Of a stretch of DNA of 55,967 nucleotides, positions 17,658-25,943 are shown in pieces (position 1 is the first letter of the stretch; every line of letters starts with the position of its first letter). Made by a program: the position numbers and the translations under genes. The stretch spans positions 1 through 55,967 of the forward strand of contig JAQTZE010000014.1 in the NCBI GenBank assembly GCA_028687935.1. Direction: 5' to 3'. The stretch is from Sulfurimonas sp. GTDB taxonomy: Bacteria; Campylobacterota; Campylobacteria; Campylobacterales; Sulfurimonadaceae. The notes below the pieces were generated by a model. That model was given only the letters and a program-made list of their open reading frames with translations, searched no databases and was not told the DNA's origin.

Positions 17658-19373
17658 ATGGATTTTAAAGTACTTTTTTCGCAACTGGTTGTTTTATACG
17701 ACAAACTAAATAAACAACAAAAACTTATCATAGCAGCAGCTATCGTAGGGATAATATCGTTTATAATATTTATGGTCGTCTACAGTGCAAAACAGACAGC
17801 AAATGAAAAGTATGAAATCCTTTTTGATACTCTGAGCGCAGCAGATGCTGCAAAAGTAATCGAAGAACTTGAAAAAGAAAAAATTCCTTATGAACTCTCT
17901 GCCAACAATGTCATCAAAGTCCCAAAAGAGTCTGTTTATAAACAAAGAATAGCAATCGCTTCTCTTGGTATTCCAAAAAACAATGGTGTCGGTTTTGAAC
18001 TCTTTGATAAACAAGAGTTCGGAGCTACAAGCTTTGATCAAAAAATAAAACATCTTCGTGCTCTTGAAGGGGAACTCTCTCGAACAATCAACGCACTTGC
18101 TCCAATAGAGTCTGCTGCTGTGAGTTTGGCACTTCCAAAAGAGACACTTTTCGTCGCAGAACAGACGAAGCCTACGGCATCGATTATGGTGAGTATGGTT
18201 GAGGGACGCTCACTCTCTACAAAGCAAATTCGTGGTATAAAAAATTTGGTCGCTGCAGCTGTACCAAATATGACTTCTGCAAATGTAATGCTTGTAAGCA
18301 GTGATGGCGAAACACTCGGTGATGAGGATGAAATGTCTCAGATGAGTGAACTCTCTACTGTACAGCAAAGCTTCAAAAATAAAGAAGAGAAAAAAAGACA
18401 AAAGAAAATAATCGAAGTGATTTCCCCTTTTGTGGGTGGCAATGATAAAGTTGTTGCGCAAGTAAGTATCGAGTTTGATTTTTCTATTGAGAGTTCAACT
18501 TCTGAAAAGTATGATCCAGAAAATGTCGTCAGAAGCGAGCAGGTTAGCGAAGAAAAACGCGAAGGCGGATCTGGTGAGCAAACAGGTGGTGTTCCTGGAA
18601 CTGTCAGCAATATAGGTCCTGTTGAAGGACTGGCAAGTAATCAAAGTAGTGAAAAATATGAGAAAAATACAGGTACTACAAACTACGAAATAGGCAAAAC
18701 AGTATCAACAACAAAGTCTCAGTTTGCACGTATTAAGCGTATCACTGCGGCTGTTGTTGTAGATGGAAAGTATAAACCTAAAATGGGTGATGATGGTGCA
18801 GCGACAGATGATCTTGAATATCAGGCACTCGATGAGACAGACCTTTTGGCTCTTACTTCGTTAGTAAGTCAATCTGTAGGTATAGACCCAGCGCGTGGAG
18901 ATGAAATATCTGTTAAAAACTTACAGTTTAAAAGAGCGGCAGATGATGGCATCAAAGATGGTGTCTCTCAAGCTATGGTATTTAGTGAGGCATATCTTGC
19001 TCCTTTCTCTGGTTTATTCAAGTATATATTCGTGCTTATACTTTTATTCGTGCTTTATAAAAAAGTCATCACACCATTTGCGCAAAGAATGCTTGAAGTA
19101 TCCAAAGAAGAAGATCATCTTGAGAGACCTTCTCTTGACATTGAAGATGATGAAGCAGATGATTTAGTAGAAAAAGTTCAATCTATGCGTAAAAAAGTTG
19201 AAGAGCAACTTGGACTTGGCAAAGGCTTTAATGAGGATGAGCTCAAGCATGAAGTTCTTTTAGAAAAAGTCCGTCATATGGCAGAAGATGCCCCAGAAGA
19301 GATAGCATCACTGCTTCAAGCACTCTTAAGTGAAGAAGCTGAAAGTGGTATAAAACATCATGACAAAGGATAA
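17658..19373 (+). CDS. fliF: Flagellar MS-ring protein FliF
   Basis: Forms the inner-membrane MS ring, the base on which the flagellum is built. The 571 residues have an N-terminal membrane segment (about 22-44), ring-building motifs with the LEGELSRTI sequence near 136-144 and ASIMVSM near 174-180, a long periplasmic region with a Gly/Ser-rich stretch near 295-320, a second membrane segment near 450-470, and an acidic cytoplasmic tail that should bind FliG. fliG starts 3 bases after. This stretch of flagellar genes has very few copies of the TGCGTTT word. Confidence 0.95.
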   Translation: MDFKVLFSQLVVLYDKLNKQQKLIIAAAIVGIISFIIFMVVYSAKQTANEKYEILFDTLSAADAAKVIEELEKEKIPYELSANNVIKVPKESVYKQRIAIASLGIPKNNGVGFELFDKQEFGATSFDQKIKHLRALEGELSRTINALAPIESAAVSLALPKETLFVAEQTKPTASIMVSMVEGRSLSTKQIRGIKNLVAAAVPNMTSANVMLVSSDGETLGDEDEMSQMSELSTVQQSFKNKEEKKRQKKIIEVISPFVGGNDKVVAQVSIEFDFSIESSTSEKYDPENVVRSEQVSEEKREGGSGEQTGGVPGTVSNIGPVEGLASNQSSEKYEKNTGTTNYEIGKTVSTTKSQFARIKRITAAVVVDGKYKPKMGDDGAATDDLEYQALDETDLLALTSLVSQSVGIDPARGDEISVKNLQFKRAADDGIKDGVSQAMVFSEAYLAPFSGLFKYIFVLILLFVLYKKVITPFAQRMLEVSKEEDHLERPSLDIEDDEADDLVEKVQSMRKKVEEQLGLGKGFNEDELKHEVLLEKVRHMAEDAPEEIASLLQALLSEEAESGIKHHDKG

Positions 19374-19376
19374 GTA

Positions 19377-20405
19377 ATGGCGAATCTATCACCTTCACAA
19401 CAGGCTGCGTTTGATGAAATGGGAATGGCTGAGAAAATCTCTATCCTTCTGCTACAGCTAGGAGAAGACTCTACAGCGGCTATTTTTGCGAATATGAGTG
19501 TAGATACAATAACGGAAGTCTCAAAATATATAGCGAGCGCTAAAACAATTGACAAGGCAGTGGCTACAGCTATTTTGGAAGAGTTCCACGCAATATTTCA
19601 ATCTGGGCAGTATATTACTTCAGGTGGTATGGAATATGCCAGAGAACTTCTTTATAGAACGCTCGGACCAGAGGAGGCAAAAAAGGTTTTGGACAAACTC
19701 TCTCGAAGTATGCAAAATACACAAAATTTTTCTTACCTCTCAAAGATCAAGCCACAGCAGCTATCCGACTTTATTATCAATGAGCATCCACAGACTATTG
19801 CCCTCATCTTAGCGCATATGGATCCTACAGAAGCGGCTGATACTATCCAGTTTTTTCCTGATGATTTGCGTAGTGAAGTGGCGATGAGAATGGCAAGACT
19901 GGGAGATATTTCACCCTCAGTTATCAAAAGAGTTTCCGCAGTGCTAGAGTCTAAACTTGAGTCTCTTGCTTCGTACAAAGTTGAAGTGGGTGGACCAAGA
20001 GCAGTTGCAGACGTATTTAACCGTCTGGGAGCAAAATCTTCCAAATCAACACTTGCAACTATTGAGCAGGTGGATGAAGAGCTTGCAAATCTTATCAAAG
20101 AGATGATGTTCACTTTTGAAGATATGGTCTCTCTGGATAAAGGTGCGATTACGGAAACACTTAAAGCGGTGGATAAAGGTGACTTGATGATGGCACTGAA
20201 ATCTTCTCCTGAAGAGCTTAAAGAGAAATTCTTCTCTGCAATGAGTGAGAGAGCAAGAGATGCCTTTGAAGAGGAGATGCAATTCCTCGGTGCTGTGAAA
20301 ATGAAAGATGTAGAAAATGCGCAAAGAAAAATCGTTGAAGTGGTCAATGGACTTGCTGAGTCAGGCACAATCCAGCTCGGTTCTAACGAAGAGATGATAG
20401 ACTAA
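19377..20405 (+). CDS. fliG: Flagellar motor switch protein FliG
   Basis: Rotor protein contacting the stator MotA and setting rotation direction. The 342 residues show the N-terminal FliF-binding domain (about 15-110), the middle domain with EHPQTIALILAHMDP near 137-151, and the C-terminal torque domain with MMFTFEDMVSLDKGAI near 240-255 and DLMMALK near 266-272, whose charged helix faces the stator. It sits between fliF and fliH, each 1-3 bases away, as in C. jejuni and H. pylori. Confidence 0.96.
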   Translation: MANLSPSQQAAFDEMGMAEKISILLLQLGEDSTAAIFANMSVDTITEVSKYIASAKTIDKAVATAILEEFHAIFQSGQYITSGGMEYARELLYRTLGPEEAKKVLDKLSRSMQNTQNFSYLSKIKPQQLSDFIINEHPQTIALILAHMDPTEAADTIQFFPDDLRSEVAMRMARLGDISPSVIKRVSAVLESKLESLASYKVEVGGPRAVADVFNRLGAKSSKSTLATIEQVDEELANLIKEMMFTFEDMVSLDKGAITETLKAVDKGDLMMALKSSPEELKEKFFSAMSERARDAFEEEMQFLGAVKMKDVENAQRKIVEVVNGLAESGTIQLGSNEEMID

Positions 20406-20406
20406 G

Positions 20407-21198
20407 ATGGCAACTGTAATCTCAGGAAATTCTATTGAAAAGCACAATGTAAATAAATATAACTTCAAAGTTTTGGCTTTGGGTGCGGAGCAGGGAAGTA
20501 GCGTTTTAGAAGAAGAGACAGAAGGAAAGTATACAAAAGAAAATCATCCAAAGCAAAGAGAGAGTGATATTGATGCTAGTGCTATGAGTCAAGGTTCTAA
20601 AGACTCTCTTATAGAATCTCTTATGAAAAAGACAGATGAGATGTCCTCAAACTTTATCAAACTGCAGATGAAACTTGAAGCAAAAGAGGAAGAGTTCAAA
20701 GCGGAGCTGCAAAAAGCAAAAGAAGAAGCTTTTGCTCAGGGTATGGAAGCCGGCTTGTTGCAGGCTAAAAAAGATGCAAGTCAAAGCACTTCCAATATAC
20801 AAGAACTCTTTGCTACGTCTGTGATAAAGTTAGAAAAATCAGCAAAAGATTTTCAAAGTGCTCTTGAGGGAATTAAAAGCGAGCTTATAGCGGCAGCACT
20901 TGATATTGCTAAAGAAGTGATTAATGTAGAAATTGGTACAAACTCAAGCAATGTTGCAAAAGTTTTGTCTGAAGAGCTGATAAAAGAGCTCCAAAGCGCA
21001 TCCAAGATCACACTCAGAGTAAACCCTAAAGATCATGGCGCTCTCTCTGAAAAAGTAGGTGCACTTGAAAATATTACCGTTCTCTCAGACAGTGCTGTCA
21101 GTGTTGGCGGTGTTATTGCTATGAGTGATGCGGGAAATATAGATGCACAGATATCTAAAAGATTTGAGAGAGTAAAAAAAGCAGCTTTAAGTGAGTAA
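20407..21198 (+). CDS. fliH: Flagellar assembly protein FliH
   Basis: Negative regulator and stator-stalk-like partner of the flagellar export ATPase FliI. The 263 residues include a poorly conserved N-terminus, a charged coiled coil (about 75-125), a short Ala/Gly/Glu helix (KEEAFAQGMEAGLLQAKKDA, about 109-128), and a C-terminal domain (about 140-260) resembling V-type ATPase subunit E. Identification rests on this domain plan and on the fliF-fliG-fliH order. dxs begins 7 bases after its stop. Confidence 0.88.
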   Translation: MATVISGNSIEKHNVNKYNFKVLALGAEQGSSVLEEETEGKYTKENHPKQRESDIDASAMSQGSKDSLIESLMKKTDEMSSNFIKLQMKLEAKEEEFKAELQKAKEEAFAQGMEAGLLQAKKDASQSTSNIQELFATSVIKLEKSAKDFQSALEGIKSELIAAALDIAKEVINVEIGTNSSNVAKVLSEELIKELQSASKITLRVNPKDHGALSEKVGALENITVLSDSAVSVGGVIAMSDAGNIDAQISKRFERVKKAALSE

Positions 21199-21205
21199 GA
21201 GATAT

Positions 21206-23020
21206 ATGAATATAAAAGAAAAAAACATACAAGAGCTTGAAGTAGTATGTAAAGAGATACGAGAAGAAATTTTACGTGTAGTGAGTAAAAATGGAGGACA
21301 CCTAAGCTCTACTTTAGGTGCAACGGAGCTTATTGTTGCTATGCACAAAGTATTCGATTCTTCCAAAGACCCTTTTATCTTTGATGTTTCACATCAGGCA
21401 TATGCACATAAACTTTTGACTGGAAGATGGGAAGCTTTTGATACGCTACGAGAATTTAATGGACTCTGTGGTTATACAAAACCAAAAGAGTCTGATCATG
21501 ACTATTTTGTTGCGGGGCATAGTTCTACTTCTATCTCTTTAGGCGTTGGTGCTGCAAAGGCTATAGAGCTCAAAAAAGAGCAAAAAGAGAGAATACCTGT
21601 TGTTATGATAGGTGATGGCTCTATGACTGCTGGTATGGTCTATGAAGCCCTTAATGAACTCGGAGATAGAAAATATCCGATGGTAATCATTCTGAATGAT
21701 AATGAGATGAGTATCGCAAAACCAATTGGAGCGTTGAGTCGTATGCTCAGCTCTGCGATGGCGGGTTCTTTTTATCAAAAGTTTAAAAAACATACGGAAA
21801 ACTTTGTCGATAACTTTGGCGAGGGTGCACACTATATCGCAAAAAAGATGGAAGAGAGTCTTAAGCTTATTACGCCTGGGATTATGTTCGAAGAGATGGG
21901 AATAGACTATATCGGGCCTATTGATGGGCATGATTTGAAGTCTCTGGTAGATATATTGCAAAAAGCAAAAAAACTTGGTAAGCCTGTTATCGTTCATGCG
22001 CAAACGATTAAGGGGAAGGGCTATGATATCGCAGAAGGGCATGAAGAGAAATGGCATGGAGTAGGTCCTTTTGACCTTGATAGTGGCACAGCATCAAAGA
22101 AAAGCACAACAAAAAGTGCGACGCAGATCTATACGGAAGCACTTATGCACCTCGCAAAAAATGATGAAAAAGTCGTGGGTGCTACGGCAGCGATGCCAAG
22201 TGGAACAGGTTTGAGTGAACTTATGGAAGCCTTTCCTGATAGATTTTGGGATGTGGCTATTGCTGAACAGCATGCTGTTACTTCAATGTCAGCCTTGGCG
22301 AAAGAGGGTTTCAAACCTTTTTGTACGATCTACTCGACTTTTTTACAGCGTGGATATGATCAAGTCATTCATGACACATGCTTGATGGATCTTCCTGTTG
22401 TTTTTGCACTTGATCGTGCTGGTATCGTCGGAGAAGATGGTGAAACGCATCAAGGTGTTTTTGATATCTCTTTTTTAAGAGCTATCCCTAATATGACACT
22501 CTTCGCACCACGTGATGAGAAATCTTTTCATCAGGCAATGGCATTTGCACATCAATATCAGCATCCATGTTCTCTGCGTTATCCTCGTGGCTCCTTTACT
22601 GAGACAACTCTGCCAGAGTCGCAACCATTTGCACTTGGTAAGTCGCAGCTACTGCGTTCGTGCGAAGGTGATACACTTTTTATAGGGTATGGAAATGGAG
22701 TTGGACGCGCATTTCAGACTGCAGAACTTTTAGACAAAGAGATCTCTATTTTGGACCTGCGTTTCGTGAAGCCTCTGGACAAAGAGATGCTGCGCTCTTT
22801 GGCTGTTAAACATAAAAAATGGTTTGTATTCTCCGACAGTGCCAAAATGGGCGGAGTTGGTTCTGCACTTTTAGAATTCTTATCCGAAGAAGTGATAAAC
22901 GATATTATTGTTAAGAGTTTTGAATATGAAGATAGCTTTATCACTCATGGCAATACAAAGTTGGTTGAAGAGTCTTTAGGACTTTTACCACAGCAGATTG
23001 CAAATAAGATAGAAAATTGA
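21206..23020 (+). CDS. dxs: 1-deoxy-D-xylulose-5-phosphate synthase
   Basis: Thiamine-diphosphate enzyme joining pyruvate and glyceraldehyde 3-phosphate, first step of the MEP isoprenoid pathway. The 604 residues carry the GDGSMTAGMVYEALNELG cofactor motif (about 137-154) continuing to LNDNEMSIA, the DVSHQAYAHKLLTGR segment near 53-67, and the transketolase central domain with AEQHAVT near 354-360 and GEDGETHQG near 412-420. I chose ATG 21206; an in-frame GTG at 21191 would overlap fliH and lacks a ribosome site. It closes the block shared with C. jejuni. Confidence 0.95.
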   Translation: MNIKEKNIQELEVVCKEIREEILRVVSKNGGHLSSTLGATELIVAMHKVFDSSKDPFIFDVSHQAYAHKLLTGRWEAFDTLREFNGLCGYTKPKESDHDYFVAGHSSTSISLGVGAAKAIELKKEQKERIPVVMIGDGSMTAGMVYEALNELGDRKYPMVIILNDNEMSIAKPIGALSRMLSSAMAGSFYQKFKKHTENFVDNFGEGAHYIAKKMEESLKLITPGIMFEEMGIDYIGPIDGHDLKSLVDILQKAKKLGKPVIVHAQTIKGKGYDIAEGHEEKWHGVGPFDLDSGTASKKSTTKSATQIYTEALMHLAKNDEKVVGATAAMPSGTGLSELMEAFPDRFWDVAIAEQHAVTSMSALAKEGFKPFCTIYSTFLQRGYDQVIHDTCLMDLPVVFALDRAGIVGEDGETHQGVFDISFLRAIPNMTLFAPRDEKSFHQAMAFAHQYQHPCSLRYPRGSFTETTLPESQPFALGKSQLLRSCEGDTLFIGYGNGVGRAFQTAELLDKEISILDLRFVKPLDKEMLRSLAVKHKKWFVFSDSAKMGGVGSALLEFLSEEVINDIIVKSFEYEDSFITHGNTKLVEESLGLLPQQIANKIEN

Positions 23021-23040
23021 TACGAATAAAGGATTGAGTG

Positions 23041-25161
23041 ATGAGCATAAAAAATAAACTTTTTGCTTTACTTATACTTTTATTTCTCTTTTTTTCTGCT
23101 TTTGCGTGGTTCTATTCGACGAGTTTAAATAAACAGCTCAACGAAGATTGGGCAGAACGTTTTATTGAAAAACAGATACTTTTTGATAAATATCGTACGC
23201 TTTTACCTATCGTACATGAAGTTGCCTTAGTAGAGGAGCTTTCACATGATCCGATTATCAGGGCTATGGCTCTAGATGAGGTAAATAGTTCGAATGTAGA
23301 TAATGGAATTGCTCTTCTAGAAAAATATCGCCTCAAATTTAAAGATAGAAACTACTTTTTTGCTATTGCAGGATCTAATAAATATTATTTCAATGATATT
23401 GACAATAGCTACGCGAATAAGCAATATCGCTATACACTCTCAAGTGAGAATGAAGATGATGCGTGGTTTTTTACACTTTTGAATACTTCTTTGGAGTATC
23501 AAATCAATGTAAATGAAGACACCTTGCTTGGAACGACAAAGGTGTGGATTGATTATTTGATCAAAGATAAGGGAAAAACAGTTGCAATTTTTGGGACGGG
23601 TATTGATTTAAGTGAGTTTCTTAAAGAGTCTGTTGATATAGAACAAGAGGGCGTTCGTAATCTTTTTATCAATAGTAAAATGGCAATACAACTTGAACGT
23701 GATGGTGATTTAATCGATTATGCAAGTGTGGTTGATTCTAAAAAAAGCTATAAAAACCTTGATCTTTTGATCCAAAATAAAGAAGATTTGCAAAATATTA
23801 GAGCTTTGATGGATGAGCTTAAAAGCACATCGCATCAGACACTCAAAACATTATGGATAGAGCTTCCTGAAGGGAAAAAACTGCTTGGTCTCTCGTATTT
23901 GCGAGAGTTGGACTGGTACAGTATTACTATTATCAACCCAAAAGAGCTGACACTTATTAGTGATATCAATATGTTTTTGATCCTGAGTTTCTTTTTTCTT
24001 TTCTCTTTAGTGCTTGTGAATAGTATTTATAACAAACTAATCTTACACCCTCTCAAACAGTTGCATCATCGGATAAATCAAATTGAAGATGGCACTTATA
24101 ATAAAGAGATAGTGATTAAAGGAGATGGAGAGATAGCTGCACTCTCGGAGCGTTTTGAAAAACTTTTTGGCGCTATTGAAGAAAATCATCAAGAATTAGA
24201 AAATAAAATAAAAGAGAGAACGCTCTCCCTCAAAGAGAGTGAAGAGAAGCTCCATACTATCCTCAATACCATTGAAGGTTTTGTCTATATAAAAGATACG
24301 GAGCACAAATATACCTATGTCAATAAACACGTTTGCAGACTTTTTGAAAAAAGTTATGATGAGATTATTGGTAAGGATGATAGCGCTTTTGTCAGGACGC
24401 AGTGTGTCGAAGATATATTTGAAAATGACACTAAGGTGATAGAAAAAGGCGTGAGTATCAAAGAAGAAGAGGTGCGTATAGATAAAGATAATAACAAAAA
24501 AGTTTACCTCTCTAATAAAACGCCACTTATACGAGAAGATGGGACTATATATGGACTTTGTGGGATCTCTACGGATATCACAGAGCGCATTAATATGGAA
24601 GAAAAAAATCGACATCTTGCGTTTTATGATCATCTCACAGATTTGCCAAATCGTCGATTGTTTGATGATAGACTGCATCAGGCTCTTGCATCGAGTAAAC
24701 GCAATGATTTCTATGGATGTGTCATGTTCTTGGATCTCGATAATTTTAAACCGCTCAATGATACTTATGGACATGAAGTAGGTGATCAGTTGCTCATTGA
24801 AGTCGCCACTCGACTCAAGAGTAGTGTTCGAGAACTCGATACGGTGGCAAGATTTGGTGGGGATGAGTTTATTGTTTTGATAAACTCTCTTTGTAAAGAC
24901 AAAGAAGAATCAAAAGAGCATGCACTCCTTGTGGCGGGAAAAATCTCCTCCTTGTTAGCAAAAACATATACTCTGAAGATGAGTCAAGATGCTCAAAGTA
25001 TGCCTATAGAGTATAACTGTAGTGCGAGTATCGGTGTCGTACTCTTTAAAGGGGATAAACTTTTCAAAGATGCATTGATACTTCAAGCAGATGAAGAGAT
25101 GTATAACGCTAAAAAATCAGGAAAAAACAGCATCTCTTTTTTCGACAATCAAAATATCTAA
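23041..25161 (+). CDS. Membrane diguanylate cyclase with Cache-like sensor, HAMP, PAS and GGDEF domains
   Basis: A 706-residue cyclic-di-GMP synthase. Membrane segment 1 (about 8-25) and 2 (about 307-330) bracket a periplasmic region that looks like a Cache ligand sensor. A HAMP linker (about 332-385), a coiled coil and a PAS domain (about 398-520; IEGFVYIKDTEHKYTYVNKH) follow, then the cyclase domain from 530. The active site is the intact RFGGDEF near 604-610, with a product-inhibition RxxD (RELD) five residues before GGDEF. No EAL domain. A GTG one codon earlier is a possible alternative start. Its 3' end overlaps pgeF by 4 bases, tail to tail. Confidence 0.9.
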   Translation: MSIKNKLFALLILLFLFFSAFAWFYSTSLNKQLNEDWAERFIEKQILFDKYRTLLPIVHEVALVEELSHDPIIRAMALDEVNSSNVDNGIALLEKYRLKFKDRNYFFAIAGSNKYYFNDIDNSYANKQYRYTLSSENEDDAWFFTLLNTSLEYQINVNEDTLLGTTKVWIDYLIKDKGKTVAIFGTGIDLSEFLKESVDIEQEGVRNLFINSKMAIQLERDGDLIDYASVVDSKKSYKNLDLLIQNKEDLQNIRALMDELKSTSHQTLKTLWIELPEGKKLLGLSYLRELDWYSITIINPKELTLISDINMFLILSFFFLFSLVLVNSIYNKLILHPLKQLHHRINQIEDGTYNKEIVIKGDGEIAALSERFEKLFGAIEENHQELENKIKERTLSLKESEEKLHTILNTIEGFVYIKDTEHKYTYVNKHVCRLFEKSYDEIIGKDDSAFVRTQCVEDIFENDTKVIEKGVSIKEEEVRIDKDNNKKVYLSNKTPLIREDGTIYGLCGISTDITERINMEEKNRHLAFYDHLTDLPNRRLFDDRLHQALASSKRNDFYGCVMFLDLDNFKPLNDTYGHEVGDQLLIEVATRLKSSVRELDTVARFGGDEFIVLINSLCKDKEESKEHALLVAGKISSLLAKTYTLKMSQDAQSMPIEYNCSASIGVVLFKGDKLFKDALILQADEEMYNAKKSGKNSISFFDNQNI

Positions 25162-25910
25162 GCTAACATCAACACGCCGCTAAAACGACCCGTCACTCCG
25201 CTAGCTCTGTAAGAGAAATACTCTTCATGGGCGCAACAAGTGCAGGTAGGAGAAAACTCTCTATTTTTTTCTTCTATCCCTGCGTTTTGAAGCTGCGTTT
25301 TGAGGATGGCGTTTATATCAAGATAGTATCTGCCTCCTTTTCTCTCCAATGCATACTCCAAGCCTCTCTCTTTGGCTTCATCAAATATCTCATCGCCAAC
25401 TTCATAACAGCACGCGGCTATATTCGGCCCGACTGCCACCAAAATATCCGCTGCGTTTGAAGCGAACTTCTCTTCAAATATGCTGATGACTTTGTGTGTG
25501 ATATTAGCAAATGCACCTGCACGCCCTGCGTGTGCCACGGCTATAACTTTTTGCACAGGGTCATAAAAAAGCAGAGGCGAGCAATCCGCTACCATCACCA
25601 TAAGCGGGATATTTTTTTTATTTGTGATAAGTGCATCACAGGTAGGCGGCGCATAAAAATGATCGTTTTCACCCACTATTTTGATGATATCTGAGTGGAT
25701 TTGCTTCATATGAACAAGTGTTCTTTTTTCGTATCCAAGGGCTTTTGCAAGGAGTTCGTGATTTTTTTCTACATTGAGAGGATTGTCCCCGACATGAAAC
25801 GCAAGGTTGCATGTATCATAAGGAAAAATACTTTTGCCACTATGCTTAGTAGTAAAGGCGTGCGTGAGCTCTGGGAGTTTATTTAATAATTTGCTTTGAT
25901 AAAATTTCAT
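25158..25910 (-). CDS. pgeF: Polyphenol oxidase/purine nucleoside phosphorylase family protein (YfiH, PgeF)
   Basis: A 250-residue multicopper-oxidase-like (Cu-oxidase_4) protein. Landmarks: VHMKQIHSD near 66-74, ADCSPLLFYDP near 108-118, AVAHAGRAGAFANI near 124-137 (His and the conserved Arg), GPNIAACCYEVGDEI near 160-174, and SPTCTCC near 219-225. The family was first called laccase; members are now reported to have purine nucleoside phosphorylase activity or to edit peptidoglycan. Which applies here is unknown. It is divergent from ovoA with only a 33-base gap. Confidence 0.87.
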   Translation of the reverse strand: MKFYQSKLLNKLPELTHAFTTKHSGKSIFPYDTCNLAFHVGDNPLNVEKNHELLAKALGYEKRTLVHMKQIHSDIIKIVGENDHFYAPPTCDALITNKKNIPLMVMVADCSPLLFYDPVQKVIAVAHAGRAGAFANITHKVISIFEEKFASNAADILVAVGPNIAACCYEVGDEIFDEAKERGLEYALERKGGRYYLDINAILKTQLQNAGIEEKNREFSPTCTCCAHEEYFSYRASGVTGRFSGVLMLA

Positions 25911-25923
25911 ATAATGATTATAT
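25909..25923. promoter_or_regulatory. PerR/Fur-box-like 7-1-7 palindrome and divergent -10 elements between pgeF and ovoA
   Basis: ATATAATGATTATAT is a perfect 7-1-7 inverted repeat. Each half differs by one base from the Bacillus PerR box (TTATAAT-N-ATTATAA) and by two from the Fur box TGATAAT-N-ATTATCA. It also holds a TATAAT on each strand, so it could be the -10 of ovoA (plus) and of pgeF (minus). A bound repressor would block both. AT-rich DNA makes such palindromes easier by chance. Confidence 0.45.
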
Positions 25924-25943
25924 CAAATTTAAAGGCTTGATTT

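Noticed and set aside
19733..20368. 211-residue minus-strand frame inside fliG
   Set aside because: Shadow of fliG: Ser-rich composition is the antisense of its Glu/Leu codons, and fliG is fully supported.
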